Positions 18,581-26,884 of a stretch of DNA of 64,000 nt are shown here, one piece after another. Position 1 is the stretch's first letter. Every line of letters starts with the position of its first letter. Source of the stretch: Roseivirga sp. E12 (GTDB taxonomy: Bacteria > Bacteroidota > Bacteroidia > Cytophagales > Cyclobacteriaceae); the NCBI RefSeq assembly GCF_017592825.1, contig NZ_JAGFMD010000010.1, positions 62,001-126,000 of the forward strand. Direction: 5' to 3'. The position numbers and the translations under genes were made by a program. Below the pieces are notes generated by a model. It was not told where the DNA came from, did not search any database, and saw only the letters and a program-made list of their open reading frames with translations.

Positions 18581-18753
18581 CCTTAAAAGATTAATGGTTT
18601 TTAAATACAGTTCGCAATGATCTAAATATTATTGTTCAATTCCCAACCGCCTAACAATCATCTGTTCAAAAAATAACAAAACTGTTCAACGATGAGAATA
18701 ATGATTTTACCTTTCAGTCAAAGAAAGAAATATCCAAAACCAAAAGAACAGAC

Positions 18754-19188
18754 ATGATCAAACTATTCTTAAGAGCCGCCATCGGAACAAGTTTTTTATC
18801 TGCCGTTGCAGACCGTTTTGGTCTTTGGCCCAAAGAAGTTTCAGCTTGGGGCAATTGGGAAAGTTTCATAGCCTACACCCAACAACTCAACCCTATAGTT
18901 CCTGAAAGTCTCATACCCGCTTTAGGTGGTTTTGTTACTGCTGCTGAAATCATTTTCGCCCTATGCCTAATCATAGGGTTTAAGACAGAATACATTGCGC
19001 GGTTAAGTGGCATTCTCCTTTTGCTTTTTGCTGGCGCAATGATCCTTTCATCTGGCATAAAAGGTGTTTTTGATTATTCGGTATTGGCGGCATCGGCAGC
19101 TGCATTTGCCTTAAGTACTATGAAAGAAAAGTATTTAGAGTTAGACCTGGCCTTAGCCAAGAGAGAAAAAGGCACAAACTTAAGCTAA
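18754..19188 (+). CDS. DoxX-family membrane protein
   Basis: 144 residues with four hydrophobic helices (about 4-20, 52-75, 80-100 and 105-122) in the arrangement of DoxX/DoxD-like proteins: FLRAAIGTSFLSAVADRFG at the N terminus and GGFVTAAEIIFALCLIIGF in the middle. The family is found with thiosulfate:quinone oxidoreductases and in many uncharacterised membrane roles. The gene stands alone, 74 bases before an exported epimerase-like gene. Function cannot be narrowed. Confidence 0.75.
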   Translation: MIKLFLRAAIGTSFLSAVADRFGLWPKEVSAWGNWESFIAYTQQLNPIVPESLIPALGGFVTAAEIIFALCLIIGFKTEYIARLSGILLLLFAGAMILSSGIKGVFDYSVLAASAAAFALSTMKEKYLELDLALAKREKGTNLS

Positions 19189-19262
19189 AACCGCTTGATA
19201 GATATAGGTTTCCTTTGCAATAAAGTCTCATTATCTTCTTGTCACAATTAGACTAAGAAGTC

Positions 19263-20429
19263 ATGAAGCATCACAAGAGTAAAAGATCCTTCCTTAAAAG
19301 AAGTTTAGCAGTTGGGGTTGGGCTACCTCTAATAGGGAGTGGTATTACTTCCTGTATTGCTAGTAGCAAAGAAGAAAACGAGTCAGTAGAAAAACTCAGG
19401 ATATTAATTCTGGGTGGCACCAGTTTTCTAGGACCACACCAGGTGGCATATGCTATTTCAAGAGGGCATTCTGTTTCTACATTTACCAGAGGAAAAACAA
19501 AACCTACAATCCACCAAGATGTATTTGATCAAGTGGAAATGCTTATTGGCGACAGAGAGGATAATCTGACTGCCTTAGAAAATCGTGAATGGGACATAGT
19601 CATAGACAACTCTGGTCGTAAAACCGAATGGACCAAGAAGACTGCCGAGTTACTTAAAGAAAAGGCGGGAATCTATATCTACATCTCATCGACTGGCGTC
19701 TATTACCCTTATTTAAAAGCTGGAATAGATGAAAGTACCGATATGCTCATGGAGGACCCTGTTAATCCTGATCGTCCCGATATTCAGCGTGAAGACTCTT
19801 ATGGTGTAATGAAGGCCAAGTCAGAAATGGAAACCATTCGTTCCTTCGGTAAGGATCGTTCCATAATTATTCGTCCGACTTATATGGTTGGGCCAGGCGA
19901 CAGAACTGACAGGTTCATACACTGGCCGATTAGACTGGCCAAAGGAGGTGAAGTCTTGGTTCCTGGCAAACCAGAAGACCCTGTTCAGTATGTGGATGTT
20001 AGGGATGTTGCTGAATGGATAATCCGATTGGCTGAACAGGAAAAGACTGGATCATACAATGCAGTAGGCCCAGAAAATGCAGAAACATTGGCTGAGTTTA
20101 TCAATAGAGCCAAGGAGGCCTTTAATGTTGAATCAACTCTTGTGAGTATCCCAGACTATGACTTTCTAAGAAAGAACCGTGTTTCATTTATCATTCCATG
20201 GATAATGCCAACAGATGAGTATTATGGATCAGCACTTATAAAAAATGAGAGGGGAAAAGCCGCAGGACTGACTTTCAGGACATTAAGAGACACGGTAAAA
20301 GAAACCCATGACTGGTGGACATCAGATGCCCTTCCAGCCGAACATCGCGAAAAATATGAGTCGAACCCTCGCAGTGTAATGTCAAGAGAGGCTGAGGTCA
20401 TTGACAACTGGAAGAAGTTAAAAGGTTAA
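19263..20429 (+). CDS. NAD-dependent epimerase/dehydratase-like lipoprotein (CSP41-type)
   Basis: 388 residues. The N terminus KRSFLKRSLAVGVGLPLIGS, followed by GITSC, looks like a Tat-type signal (KR variant of the twin arginine) with a lipobox cysteine at about residue 31. The Rossmann motif LILGGTSFLGPH follows, then YISSTGVYYP (atypical SDR Tyr) and RPTYMVGPGDRTDRF. This places it with the extended atypical SDRs related to isoflavone reductase and CSP41. Export of a nucleotide-binding SDR by Tat after folding is plausible. Substrate unknown. A bidirectional terminator follows immediately. Confidence 0.82.
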   Translation: MKHHKSKRSFLKRSLAVGVGLPLIGSGITSCIASSKEENESVEKLRILILGGTSFLGPHQVAYAISRGHSVSTFTRGKTKPTIHQDVFDQVEMLIGDREDNLTALENREWDIVIDNSGRKTEWTKKTAELLKEKAGIYIYISSTGVYYPYLKAGIDESTDMLMEDPVNPDRPDIQREDSYGVMKAKSEMETIRSFGKDRSIIIRPTYMVGPGDRTDRFIHWPIRLAKGGEVLVPGKPEDPVQYVDVRDVAEWIIRLAEQEKTGSYNAVGPENAETLAEFINRAKEAFNVESTLVSIPDYDFLRKNRVSFIIPWIMPTDEYYGSALIKNERGKAAGLTFRTLRDTVKETHDWWTSDALPAEHREKYESNPRSVMSREAEVIDNWKKLKG

Positions 20430-20463
20430 AAAAAGCCACTCTGACATATCGGAGTGGCTTTTT
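20430..20463. terminator. Bidirectional terminator between convergent genes
   Basis: AGCCACTC (20434-20441) pairs with GAGTGGCT (20452-20459); the stem is flanked by A-tract and T-tract. It serves the epimerase gene on plus and the ABC-2 permease gene on minus. Confidence 0.9.
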
Positions 20464-20482
20464 AGGTTTAGAAGTTAATGTT

Positions 20483-21295
20483 TTATAAATCTCTTCTGCT
20501 AATAAGACGTGTTGTCGCCCAATAGAACAATCCCAAATAAAACAATACAGCTGCTAATTCTGGTATAGTTATAAAGTCTTGAACCTCTTGGAGTGCATAC
20601 TTCGGAAATGGAATATGTACCAATTGATTGATTGCCTTTACCGGCAGAACATACTCAATCCAGTCTTGGCCTAAGTATCTCATCCTTCCCCAAATAACAT
20701 TCTCTACCACTAGCGTCCAGAAAATCAAGATACCCATTGAAATAATAGACTTCTTGATCAAAGACCCCACAAAGAGTGTAAAAACCAAGAAAGTAAACAG
20801 TTGCAAAGCAAAAGCCGGTATGAAGTATATATCCTCCAGAATTAGACCGAGACTTACTTCAGTAGAGTAGATTAAACCTGTTATCAAACCTAATACTAAA
20901 AGGAAGGCGGCAGATGCTACACTCAAGAAACCGGCCATAATAATCTTACTCATGATGAATTCCTTCTTACTTAGACCATCAATCACATTCTGACGAATCG
21001 TACGATACGAAAATTCATTGGTGATGGAGTAAATCAGACTAAAACCCAAGAGTAGTTTAAACCAAATGGCTACACTCGTAATATTCTGCCAGATATCCGG
21101 AAACTCATAGAAAGGTATGATCGTGGGATCAATACCATCAACGTCAAAATCAGTTAGTCGACTCTTGAGGTATTGGAAGAAAGGCATCACTCCTACGCAA
21201 ATCAATGTTAGGGCAATAAAGTACATACTTGCTAGTACTTTGAAAGACCTACTTGGTCTTACTTTCTGCAGTTCGATTTTTAATAACCTAATCAT
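20483..21295 (-). CDS. ABC-2 type transporter permease
   Basis: 270 residues with about six transmembrane helices (residues 20-40, 65-85, 105-130, 140-165, 172-195, 240-262). The cytoplasmic coupling segment SYRTIRQNVIDGLSKKEF is typical of ABC-2 permeases. It pairs with the ATPase at 21292, whose stop codon overlaps this start by four bases. Substrate unknown; the same operon direction continues from two DUF4252 genes and an ECF sigma operon upstream. Confidence 0.88.
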   Translation of the reverse strand: MIRLLKIELQKVRPSRSFKVLASMYFIALTLICVGVMPFFQYLKSRLTDFDVDGIDPTIIPFYEFPDIWQNITSVAIWFKLLLGFSLIYSITNEFSYRTIRQNVIDGLSKKEFIMSKIIMAGFLSVASAAFLLVLGLITGLIYSTEVSLGLILEDIYFIPAFALQLFTFLVFTLFVGSLIKKSIISMGILIFWTLVVENVIWGRMRYLGQDWIEYVLPVKAINQLVHIPFPKYALQEVQDFITIPELAAVLFYLGLFYWATTRLISRRDL

Positions 21296-22197
21296 TTTCC
21301 ACCTCCTTTTTGCTCTGCTAAAATTTCTAAAAACTGCTTTTCAAGCGTTTTGACCTTTACAATCAAATGCTTGGCTACGATTCCTTGTTTAAAGAGGTAC
21401 TCGTTTATTTCTTTAGATGCGAAACCACTTTTCATTGTCAAAGTGTATTTATCAAGCTCGCGCTTGACATGGCTCGCCATCTCAGACTGTTCTAAAATCT
21501 CTAGCAAATTGTCAGCATCAGCCCGAACCTCTACGATCACATCGCCTTTGCCAACATCTTCCACCAAACCATCATGAATCAAAACACCGCGTTGTAAAAC
21601 ACAGAAATGAGTACAAACTTTCTGAACTTCATCGAGTAGGTGACTTGCAATGATGATGGTTTTACCGCTGTTTGCAATATCCATAATCAAGTCACGAATT
21701 TCAGCAATACCCTGGGGGTCTAATCCGTTTGTAGGTTCGTCAAGAATTAAAACCTCAGGATCGCAAAGCATTGCGGAAGCAATGGACAAGCGCTGCTTCA
21801 TTCCTAGCGAATATGTTTTAAACTTTGACTCTTTTCGCTCATCTAGATCGACAAGCTTGAGAACCTCCTCAACTCTGTCGTAAGAAACCTCCTTTATATC
21901 GCAAACGATTTTGAGGTTTTGAACTCCCGTCAAGTATGGGTAAAAAATGGGGTGCTCCAAAATAGCACCTATTCGTTTTCGAGTATTTTGAGTTGCCGGC
22001 TTTCCGAACCATTCAAAATCTCCACTGGTTTGATTGATCACACTCAGAATCGTTCCAAGTGTTGTCGTCTTTCCACTACCATTGGGGCCAAGAATACCAT
22101 AGACATTTCCCTTTTTTACTTCTAAAGAAAGGTTGTCTATAGCCTTGATCCTTCCATAGTGTTTGGAAAGATTTTTAATTGATAATACAGTATCCAA
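21292..22197 (-). CDS. ABC transporter ATP-binding protein
   Basis: 301 residues of the ABC-2/CcmA-like class. Walker A GPNGSGKT (37-44), signature SLGMKQR (130-136) and Walker B VLILDEP (149-155) are intact, with the D-loop GLDPQG after it and the switch histidine in IIIASHLLDE. A C-terminal extension (about 215-301) is typical of two-component ABC-2 exporters. It is translationally coupled to the permease at 20483. Cargo cannot be inferred from sequence. Confidence 0.93.
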   Translation of the reverse strand: MDTVLSIKNLSKHYGRIKAIDNLSLEVKKGNVYGILGPNGSGKTTTLGTILSVINQTSGDFEWFGKPATQNTRKRIGAILEHPIFYPYLTGVQNLKIVCDIKEVSYDRVEEVLKLVDLDERKESKFKTYSLGMKQRLSIASAMLCDPEVLILDEPTNGLDPQGIAEIRDLIMDIANSGKTIIIASHLLDEVQKVCTHFCVLQRGVLIHDGLVEDVGKGDVIVEVRADADNLLEILEQSEMASHVKRELDKYTLTMKSGFASKEINEYLFKQGIVAKHLIVKVKTLEKQFLEILAEQKGGGK

Positions 22198-22241
22198 ATC
22201 GTGTTGTTTTTGAGTAAAAATGAGCCGCAGCTCAGTATTAT

Positions 22242-22790
22242 TTATCTAAAGGCCTCTTGAAGCCCCATATTAGATCCATTGCTATTCATAAATTGAGAGA
22301 ACTTCACAATATTATTCACATCAGGATAGCCTTCGATATCTATAATGCTGTAGCCTTCGTCCATAGTGATAAGGACCACAAAACCCTGGGGTTTACCGCG
22401 TCTTTCCTTCATCATAATGTTCATGTTATTCCCTTCTATTCGAGCAGACATCATTGATTCGTAGCCCTCTCCTTCTATGTTGGCCCGTAAGGCATCAAAG
22501 TCAGATTTACCAGCACGGTGTCTGTCGTCATTATCTTCATAAAGGAAGAACTTAACCTTTTCAATTCCTTTGATCATATCACCAATTGGTGGCATGTCTT
22601 GGAATTCGCTGACATCGGCACCACCAAGGGCTCCTAAGTCAATCCTAGAAATCATTTTGAGGGTACTCTTATAAAAGAAGAGTGTTGTCGAAGGACGATT
22701 GTCCTGACGAAATCTTTCGACACTTCGGCTTTGAGCAAAACCGCTGAGTGTCATACTTAAAAGTAGACTGAGTATTAAAAGCTTCTTCAT
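22242..22790 (-). CDS. DUF4252 protein (second of two)
   Basis: 182 residues with a signal peptide (1-19, ending LSGFAQ). The body has the DUF4252 pattern seen in Bacteroidota: a first part ending in IEKVKFFLYED, then a region with EGYESMMSARIEGNNMNIMMKE and GFVVLITMDEGYSIIDIEG. It is paralogous to the protein at 22867 (similar IK/EKVK, 'MMKE/MIKE' and 'VVLI/MVMGG' blocks), suggesting tandem duplication. DUF4252 proteins commonly follow ECF sigma factors; their role is unknown. The ABC-2 exporter genes lie 44 bases downstream. Confidence 0.82.
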   Translation of the reverse strand: MKKLLILSLLLSMTLSGFAQSRSVERFRQDNRPSTTLFFYKSTLKMISRIDLGALGGADVSEFQDMPPIGDMIKGIEKVKFFLYEDNDDRHRAGKSDFDALRANIEGEGYESMMSARIEGNNMNIMMKERRGKPQGFVVLITMDEGYSIIDIEGYPDVNNIVKFSQFMNSNGSNMGLQEAFR

Positions 22791-22823
22791 ACATCCAATT
22801 ATTTTGAGCTTTGACCAATAAAG

Positions 22824-22847
22824 CAGAGGGTACCGAGGTACCCTCTG
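22824..22847 (-). terminator. Perfect hairpin between the two DUF4252 genes
   Basis: CAGAGGGTACC, GA, GGTACCCTCTG: an 11-bp perfect stem with a two-base loop (about four in RNA), 20 bases after the upstream stop codon. The following T run is poor (CTTTATT on the minus strand), so it may be a leaky terminator or an mRNA-stabilising hairpin that sets the ratio of the two paralogues. Confidence 0.6.
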
Positions 22848-22866
22848 TAATCATAATAGCAATATT

Positions 22867-23397
22867 CTAGTTGCCACCTCTCTTATCGAGGAACTCTAGT
22901 TCCTCAAAACCTTCCATACCGATAGATTTGGATAGTTTGTAGATGGCGTTCAAGTCGATACCATCTCCTACGATACTTAAAAGGCCGAATTCATTGTCGC
23001 CTCCCATTACCATAAAGAGCTCATCAATCTTGTTATTCTTCTCTTTGATCATGAATCTAATGTCTTTGTCATCTTCTCTTAGAGACATCAACTCTTCAAA
23101 GTCCTTACCAATCAACCCTAGGGCTTCTTTGTACATCTTACGGCCATCAACGTCTTTGTCTTTGCCTAAAACTTGAACTCTTTTTATTTTACCCAAAGAC
23201 TCTTCAACCATTTTCTGCTCATCAGGATCCTCAAATTCAATTTGAGCTATCATTTGGAACATTTTGCCACTGAAGTTCAGGTGCATAAAAGACTGATCAT
23301 CTACATACTTTTCGAAGTACTTTGAGATTGCATCACTTTGAGCATTTGCAGACATCGCAAACAAGCCCAATACCATTGTTAATACTAACTTTTTCAT
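22867..23397 (-). CDS. DUF4252 protein (first of two)
   Basis: 176 residues with a signal peptide (1-19, ending MSANAQ). The conserved pattern includes GKIKRVQVLGKD, a middle DFEELMSLREDDKDIRFMIKEK and LFMVMGGDNEFGLLSIVGDGID, as in other DUF4252 proteins. It lies 13 bases after the anti-sigma-like gene, so it is probably transcribed with the sigma factor. A strong hairpin separates it from its paralogue. Periplasmic or outer-membrane location is inferred from the signal peptide. Confidence 0.82.
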   Translation of the reverse strand: MKKLVLTMVLGLFAMSANAQSDAISKYFEKYVDDQSFMHLNFSGKMFQMIAQIEFEDPDEQKMVEESLGKIKRVQVLGKDKDVDGRKMYKEALGLIGKDFEELMSLREDDKDIRFMIKEKNNKIDELFMVMGGDNEFGLLSIVGDGIDLNAIYKLSKSIGMEGFEELEFLDKRGGN

Positions 23398-23410
23398 TAT
23401 CTATTTTCCT

Positions 23411-23956
23411 CTAATTGTTTTTTACATTCATTTCACTCAGTAGTTCCAGTCCTTCAGACGCTTGACTAATTCTAGTCAGGTCCTGAATTTCTGCGCCAGC
23501 TTTACCAAGACTAGCTAATTCATTCATTGTATTATTTCCTTTATTCATGTAGTTAGACACCACAAGTAATTGTCTTTTTAATTCAGCATAGGCCTCTTCA
23601 GGTGTCTCGAAAGTATCTTCCGAGGTATATTGATTCTGGTTTTGCACGAACATATATCCGCTTACTGCCATTACAATTACTGCTGCTGCTATGCTGGCAT
23701 ATTGTTTAAAGTAACCTGATATGCTGATCACCTTAGTTTCTTCCTCTTCTGAGATTAGCTCAAGAATGGCATCGTCAAAAGACTCATCTAATTCTATCTT
23801 GGCTTCCGATTCGAAGTGATCGAACAGTGCCTTCACCTCTTCGGTCTCATCTGTTTCCTGAGCTTCTTTGATCAAGCTTCGAAGTTCTCTTTCATCTTCT
23901 TGGCTGGTCTCGGCTTCCCAGTACTTTTCTAATAATTCTGCTCTTCTAGAGTCCAT
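23411..23956 (-). CDS. Putative single-pass anti-sigma factor
   Basis: 181 residues from the ATG at 23956; a TTG three codons upstream is possible. An acidic cytoplasmic region (about 1-80) with DSRRAELLEKYWEAET resembles the N-terminal segments of Bacteroidota anti-sigma proteins. One transmembrane helix follows (about 86-104, SIAAAVIVMAVSGYMFV) and a short periplasmic tail. The start overlaps the sigma-factor stop by 11 bases, the usual sigma/anti-sigma coupling. No ZAS zinc motif is seen, so the anti-sigma role rests on context and topology. Confidence 0.72.
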   Translation of the reverse strand: MDSRRAELLEKYWEAETSQEDERELRSLIKEAQETDETEEVKALFDHFESEAKIELDESFDDAILELISEEEETKVISISGYFKQYASIAAAVIVMAVSGYMFVQNQNQYTSEDTFETPEEAYAELKRQLLVVSNYMNKGNNTMNELASLGKAGAEIQDLTRISQASEGLELLSEMNVKNN

Positions 23957-24458
23957 AAGCGTCAACTTTCATTAAGCTTTCTTTCAATTTTCTTCTGGCT
24001 CGAAACAAATTTGTTTTTACCAGATTGATGTCGATATCAAGATTTTCGGCTATCTCTTTATAGCTAAAGCCTTCAATATCTCTGAGTTGCATTACTTCAC
24101 GTTGTCTGTTTGGTAGTGCTTCGATCAACCCTTTGATTCTACCCATTAGATCTTCTCGCTCAGTTACAACAAATGGCGTATCACGTTCTTTTCTTGTATC
24201 GAATTCAACTTCAAATAAGTCGGTCTTCTTTACATGCTTCGATCTCAGTTTATCCAGCGCCTTGTTACGGGTAATCTGCATACACCAAGCTTCCAGATTT
24301 TGGATCAGATCGACATCCGATCTTTTCTCCCACACCTTGATCAAACACTCCTGCACAACATCCTTTGCCAACTCCTCATCTCTTACAATGTTGAGTGCAA
24401 AGCGGTACAGTTTATTCTTCAAGGGTAAAACCTCTGCTTTGAAGCGTGATACATCCAT
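23946..24458 (-). CDS. ECF RNA polymerase sigma factor
   Basis: 170 residues from the ATG at 24458; a TTG two codons upstream is less likely. Region 2 (FALNIVRDEELAKDVVQECLIKVWEKR) and region 4 (ALPNRQREVMQLRDIEGFSYKEIAENL, with the helix-turn-helix near DIDINLVKTNLFRARRKL) are complete. The downstream genes for a membrane anti-sigma-like protein and two DUF4252 proteins probably form its operon and may be its regulon. The signal it responds to cannot be inferred. Confidence 0.92.
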   Translation of the reverse strand: MDVSRFKAEVLPLKNKLYRFALNIVRDEELAKDVVQECLIKVWEKRSDVDLIQNLEAWCMQITRNKALDKLRSKHVKKTDLFEVEFDTRKERDTPFVVTEREDLMGRIKGLIEALPNRQREVMQLRDIEGFSYKEIAENLDIDINLVKTNLFRARRKLKESLMKVDAYGL

Positions 24459-24618
24459 AATCAAAAAATAGACGAGCCTATGTTGACCCTTGTTAACACA
24501 ATTTGAATACTTTTTTTAACTCCCTAAAAAAAGCACTGTTTAACGCAGAATTTGGACGTTTTTGTAAGAAAGGATTTTCAGTGGAATGGATGGTCGAAAT
24601 GCCACATGCCTTTTATGA

Positions 24619-25635
24619 CTAACCGCAGGATAGCCCGGCCTTGGTCTTAGGCTTTATTTCATCGGGAGAACCCTGGACTTTTTCACAGGCTTCTTCCGTA
24701 CGTCCCAGCGCTTTTAAAGAAGCCACCCAATAGTCAAGCATTAGAGGGATTTTACCTTCCAGTTTTTCTGCCCGTTCGAAATTTCGAATGGCTCCCTCGT
24801 GATTTTCTTGCATGTATAGAAGTATCCCTCTGTTGCGATAACCCCATCCATTATCGGAAGCCCCTATTATCGCTCTTCGGATATCAGGCCCTGCCTTAAC
24901 AATATCTCCTTGCATTAAATAGATAAACCCGCGGTTATTAAGGAAGTACGGATTGGTAGCATCTAGCTTCAGGGCTTCCTCCACCAAGTCAAGGGCTACA
25001 TCATAGTTTTCTTTACTTGTTTCTATAAGTGCTTGAGTATTATAAATGTTAGGCTCAGAAGCATCAATCATTTCGGCCTGGTTCAATAAACCTTCAGCCT
25101 TATCAAAGTCTTTAAGCATAAAATAGCCATTAGCAGCGTTGATCAATATTTCTGGATTGCCCTCATCTTTAATCAAAGCAGCATTGAAAGCTTCAATGGA
25201 CCTTATAAAGTCTTTCATTTCGTGATAGACCAAACCACGATTAAAGTCTACATAAGCAGAATCAGGAAATAGTCCCTCTAGATCATCAAGGTCCTCCAGT
25301 GCCTTTTCGTATCGCTTAGCGTCCAAGTAGGCATTGACCCTATTTCTTTTGGCATCGCTGAATTCTGGATCGACCTGAAGTAAAATAGTCGTGTAATCGT
25401 TTATAGCCTCGATATATTTTCTATCTCTATAATATGCTACTCCCCTGTTATTATAGGCCTCAACATATTTATCGTTGATTGCAATTGCCTCAGAGTATAG
25501 CCTTACAGCCTCGTTATACTCACCCTTGTTGAGCGCTTCATTACCTTTGATAAAGAATCTACCCGATTTGTTTTCATCACTATCACATGCGAACGTGGCA
25601 CACAAAACAAGCAGCACAAATACTTTCTTCATCAT
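24619..25635 (-). CDS. TPR-repeat lipoprotein
   Basis: 338 residues from the ATG at 25635, chosen over the ATG at 25683 because it gives a standard lipoprotein signal (MMKKVFVLLVLCATFAC) with Cys17 as the lipidated residue. The mature protein is almost entirely tetratricopeptide repeats: GNEALNKGEYNEAVRLYSEA, AYNNRGVAYYRDRKYIEAI and LNNRGFIYLMQGDIVKAG are clear examples, about eight in all. It probably acts as a protein-interaction scaffold at a membrane surface. Divergent from dgkA. Confidence 0.88.
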   Translation of the reverse strand: MMKKVFVLLVLCATFACDSDENKSGRFFIKGNEALNKGEYNEAVRLYSEAIAINDKYVEAYNNRGVAYYRDRKYIEAINDYTTILLQVDPEFSDAKRNRVNAYLDAKRYEKALEDLDDLEGLFPDSAYVDFNRGLVYHEMKDFIRSIEAFNAALIKDEGNPEILINAANGYFMLKDFDKAEGLLNQAEMIDASEPNIYNTQALIETSKENYDVALDLVEEALKLDATNPYFLNNRGFIYLMQGDIVKAGPDIRRAIIGASDNGWGYRNRGILLYMQENHEGAIRNFERAEKLEGKIPLMLDYWVASLKALGRTEEACEKVQGSPDEIKPKTKAGLSCG

Positions 25636-25719
25636 CGAAATTTTGGTCAAAATAAGGGGTGAAAAGAGTAGAAACCAAGACAAGTCTTTGTTTAGATCAA
25701 TTCACTACTTTTATAGGAT

Positions 25720-26085
25720 ATGAAGCCCTTTAGCCTAAAGGAAAGACTCTTAAGTTTTAAGTATGCTCTTCGGGGTATACGATCTACATTATGGACTGAG
25801 CATAACTTTAGGATTCATCTATTTGCTGCACTTACAGCGCTTGCCTTAGGCTTTTACTTTGAGGTTTCGTCAAACGACTGGCTATGGATAGTCATAGCAA
25901 TAGCTCTAGTATTTGTCACGGAAATGATCAATACGGCTATTGAACGTTTAGTTGACCTGATTGAACCCAATCAAAACCCTTTGGCAGGAAAAATAAAAGA
26001 CATCGCAGCCGGGGCCGTATTGATTGCAGCTATCGCGTCAGCAACCATTGGATTGATAGTTTTCTGGCCACATTTTTGCTTATAA
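25720..26085 (+). CDS. Diacylglycerol kinase / undecaprenol kinase family protein
   Basis: 121 residues with three transmembrane helices (about 33-48, 53-70, 95-117) and the signature EMINTAIERLVDL (68-80), in which E68, N71 and E75 correspond to metal and catalytic residues of the DgkA family. In Gram-positives the family phosphorylates undecaprenol; in E. coli diacylglycerol. Which lipid is used here is not determined. It is followed after 19 bases by an exported protein of unknown function. Confidence 0.9.
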   Translation: MKPFSLKERLLSFKYALRGIRSTLWTEHNFRIHLFAALTALALGFYFEVSSNDWLWIVIAIALVFVTEMINTAIERLVDLIEPNQNPLAGKIKDIAAGAVLIAAIASATIGLIVFWPHFCL

Positions 26086-26104
26086 AACACTCAGAACTAC
26101 AACT

Positions 26105-26821
26105 ATGGGAAAGCTAACCTTCGCACTCTTCTTTACCTTCATGGGCTTGTCTCTGACGGCACAAAACACCCAAAAAGCAATTAATCAGAAACCTGGTGTT
26201 CTCGTTAACTCAAGAGATTCATCGGACATAAAACCTCTGATAATTCTAAAAGTTGACAGTGACGAATTAGATCTAGGATTTGAGAACGGGGAAGAGATTC
26301 TTTCAGGGATTTCTACAGAGGCAGTTCGGTCGGTTGATGTACTCAAGGCAGGGTCCGATACTGGAAAATATCGTGAACGAGGTAAAAATGGAGTTGTCAT
26401 AGTTACACTCAAAAGTAACGAGGATAATAAGACTCTTTTCAAAAAGGTCAAATCGGGTAAATCACTGCCTACCCTTGTCAAAACAGATGTGAAAGTGGAG
26501 ATTGACAATAAGACATCCTTCTCTCTACATCCATCAGTGGAGGTTATAGATGGTGTTATTAAATTTAAAGGGAATACAACCAAAAGATGGTTCGCTACCG
26601 AGAATACCCCCCCAATTGCTTTATCATTCAAAGGGAACAGAATAATTGCAGGGCAGCCTTTTGCCTTAGATATGGTTGATATGCAATTAATCGAATCAAT
26701 AGAGTTCATACAGTCCACCGATGGTAATCCAAAAGCCGGTTATGCCTTAGTGCTGTTAGAACTAAAAGAAAGTGCAAGGGCCAAAAGATTCTTCAGAAAA
26801 CTGAAGCGCGCCCAAAAGTAA
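26105..26821 (+). CDS. Exported protein with two plug-like modules
   Basis: 238 residues with a signal peptide (1-19, ending SLTAQ). Two segments look like copies of one module resembling part of a TonB-receptor plug: the first ends AVRSVDVLKAGSDTGKY, then RGKNGVVIVTLK; the second ends LIESIEFIQSTDGNPKAG and YALVLLELK. In Bacteroidota such modules occur beside or within BlaR1/TonB-type proteins and do not by themselves form a channel. No barrel is present. Function unknown. A terminator (26849-26884) follows. Confidence 0.7.
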   Translation: MGKLTFALFFTFMGLSLTAQNTQKAINQKPGVLVNSRDSSDIKPLIILKVDSDELDLGFENGEEILSGISTEAVRSVDVLKAGSDTGKYRERGKNGVVIVTLKSNEDNKTLFKKVKSGKSLPTLVKTDVKVEIDNKTSFSLHPSVEVIDGVIKFKGNTTKRWFATENTPPIALSFKGNRIIAGQPFALDMVDMQLIESIEFIQSTDGNPKAGYALVLLELKESARAKRFFRKLKRAQK

Positions 26822-26825
26822 TAGA

Positions 26826-26845
26826 GATTCTAAAGGAGTAGAATC
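26826..26845 (+). other. Hairpin presenting AAGGAG in its loop
   Basis: GATTCTA (26826-26832), loop AAGGAG (26833-26838), TAGAATC (26839-26845): a perfect 7-bp stem with a Shine-Dalgarno-like hexamer as the loop. It comes just after the 26105 gene and 4 bases before a terminator hairpin. It could be chance; see findings. Confidence 0.5.
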
Positions 26846-26848
26846 ACT

Positions 26849-26884
26849 AAATCGTTTTTCCTAAATTGGAGAAACGATTTTTTT
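26849..26884 (+). terminator. Terminator abutting the DUF1801 start codon
   Basis: AAATCGTTT (26849-26857) pairs with AAACGATTT (26872-26880) across a 14-base loop and runs into TTTT; the next base is the A of the DUF1801 ATG at 26885. It ends transcription of the 26105 gene, or gates read-through into the DUF1801 gene. Confidence 0.75.

Noticed and set aside
26185-26718. 177-codon minus-strand frame opposite the plug-like protein
   Set aside because: Serine-rich antisense composition and no domain; the plus frame has a signal peptide and family-like modules.
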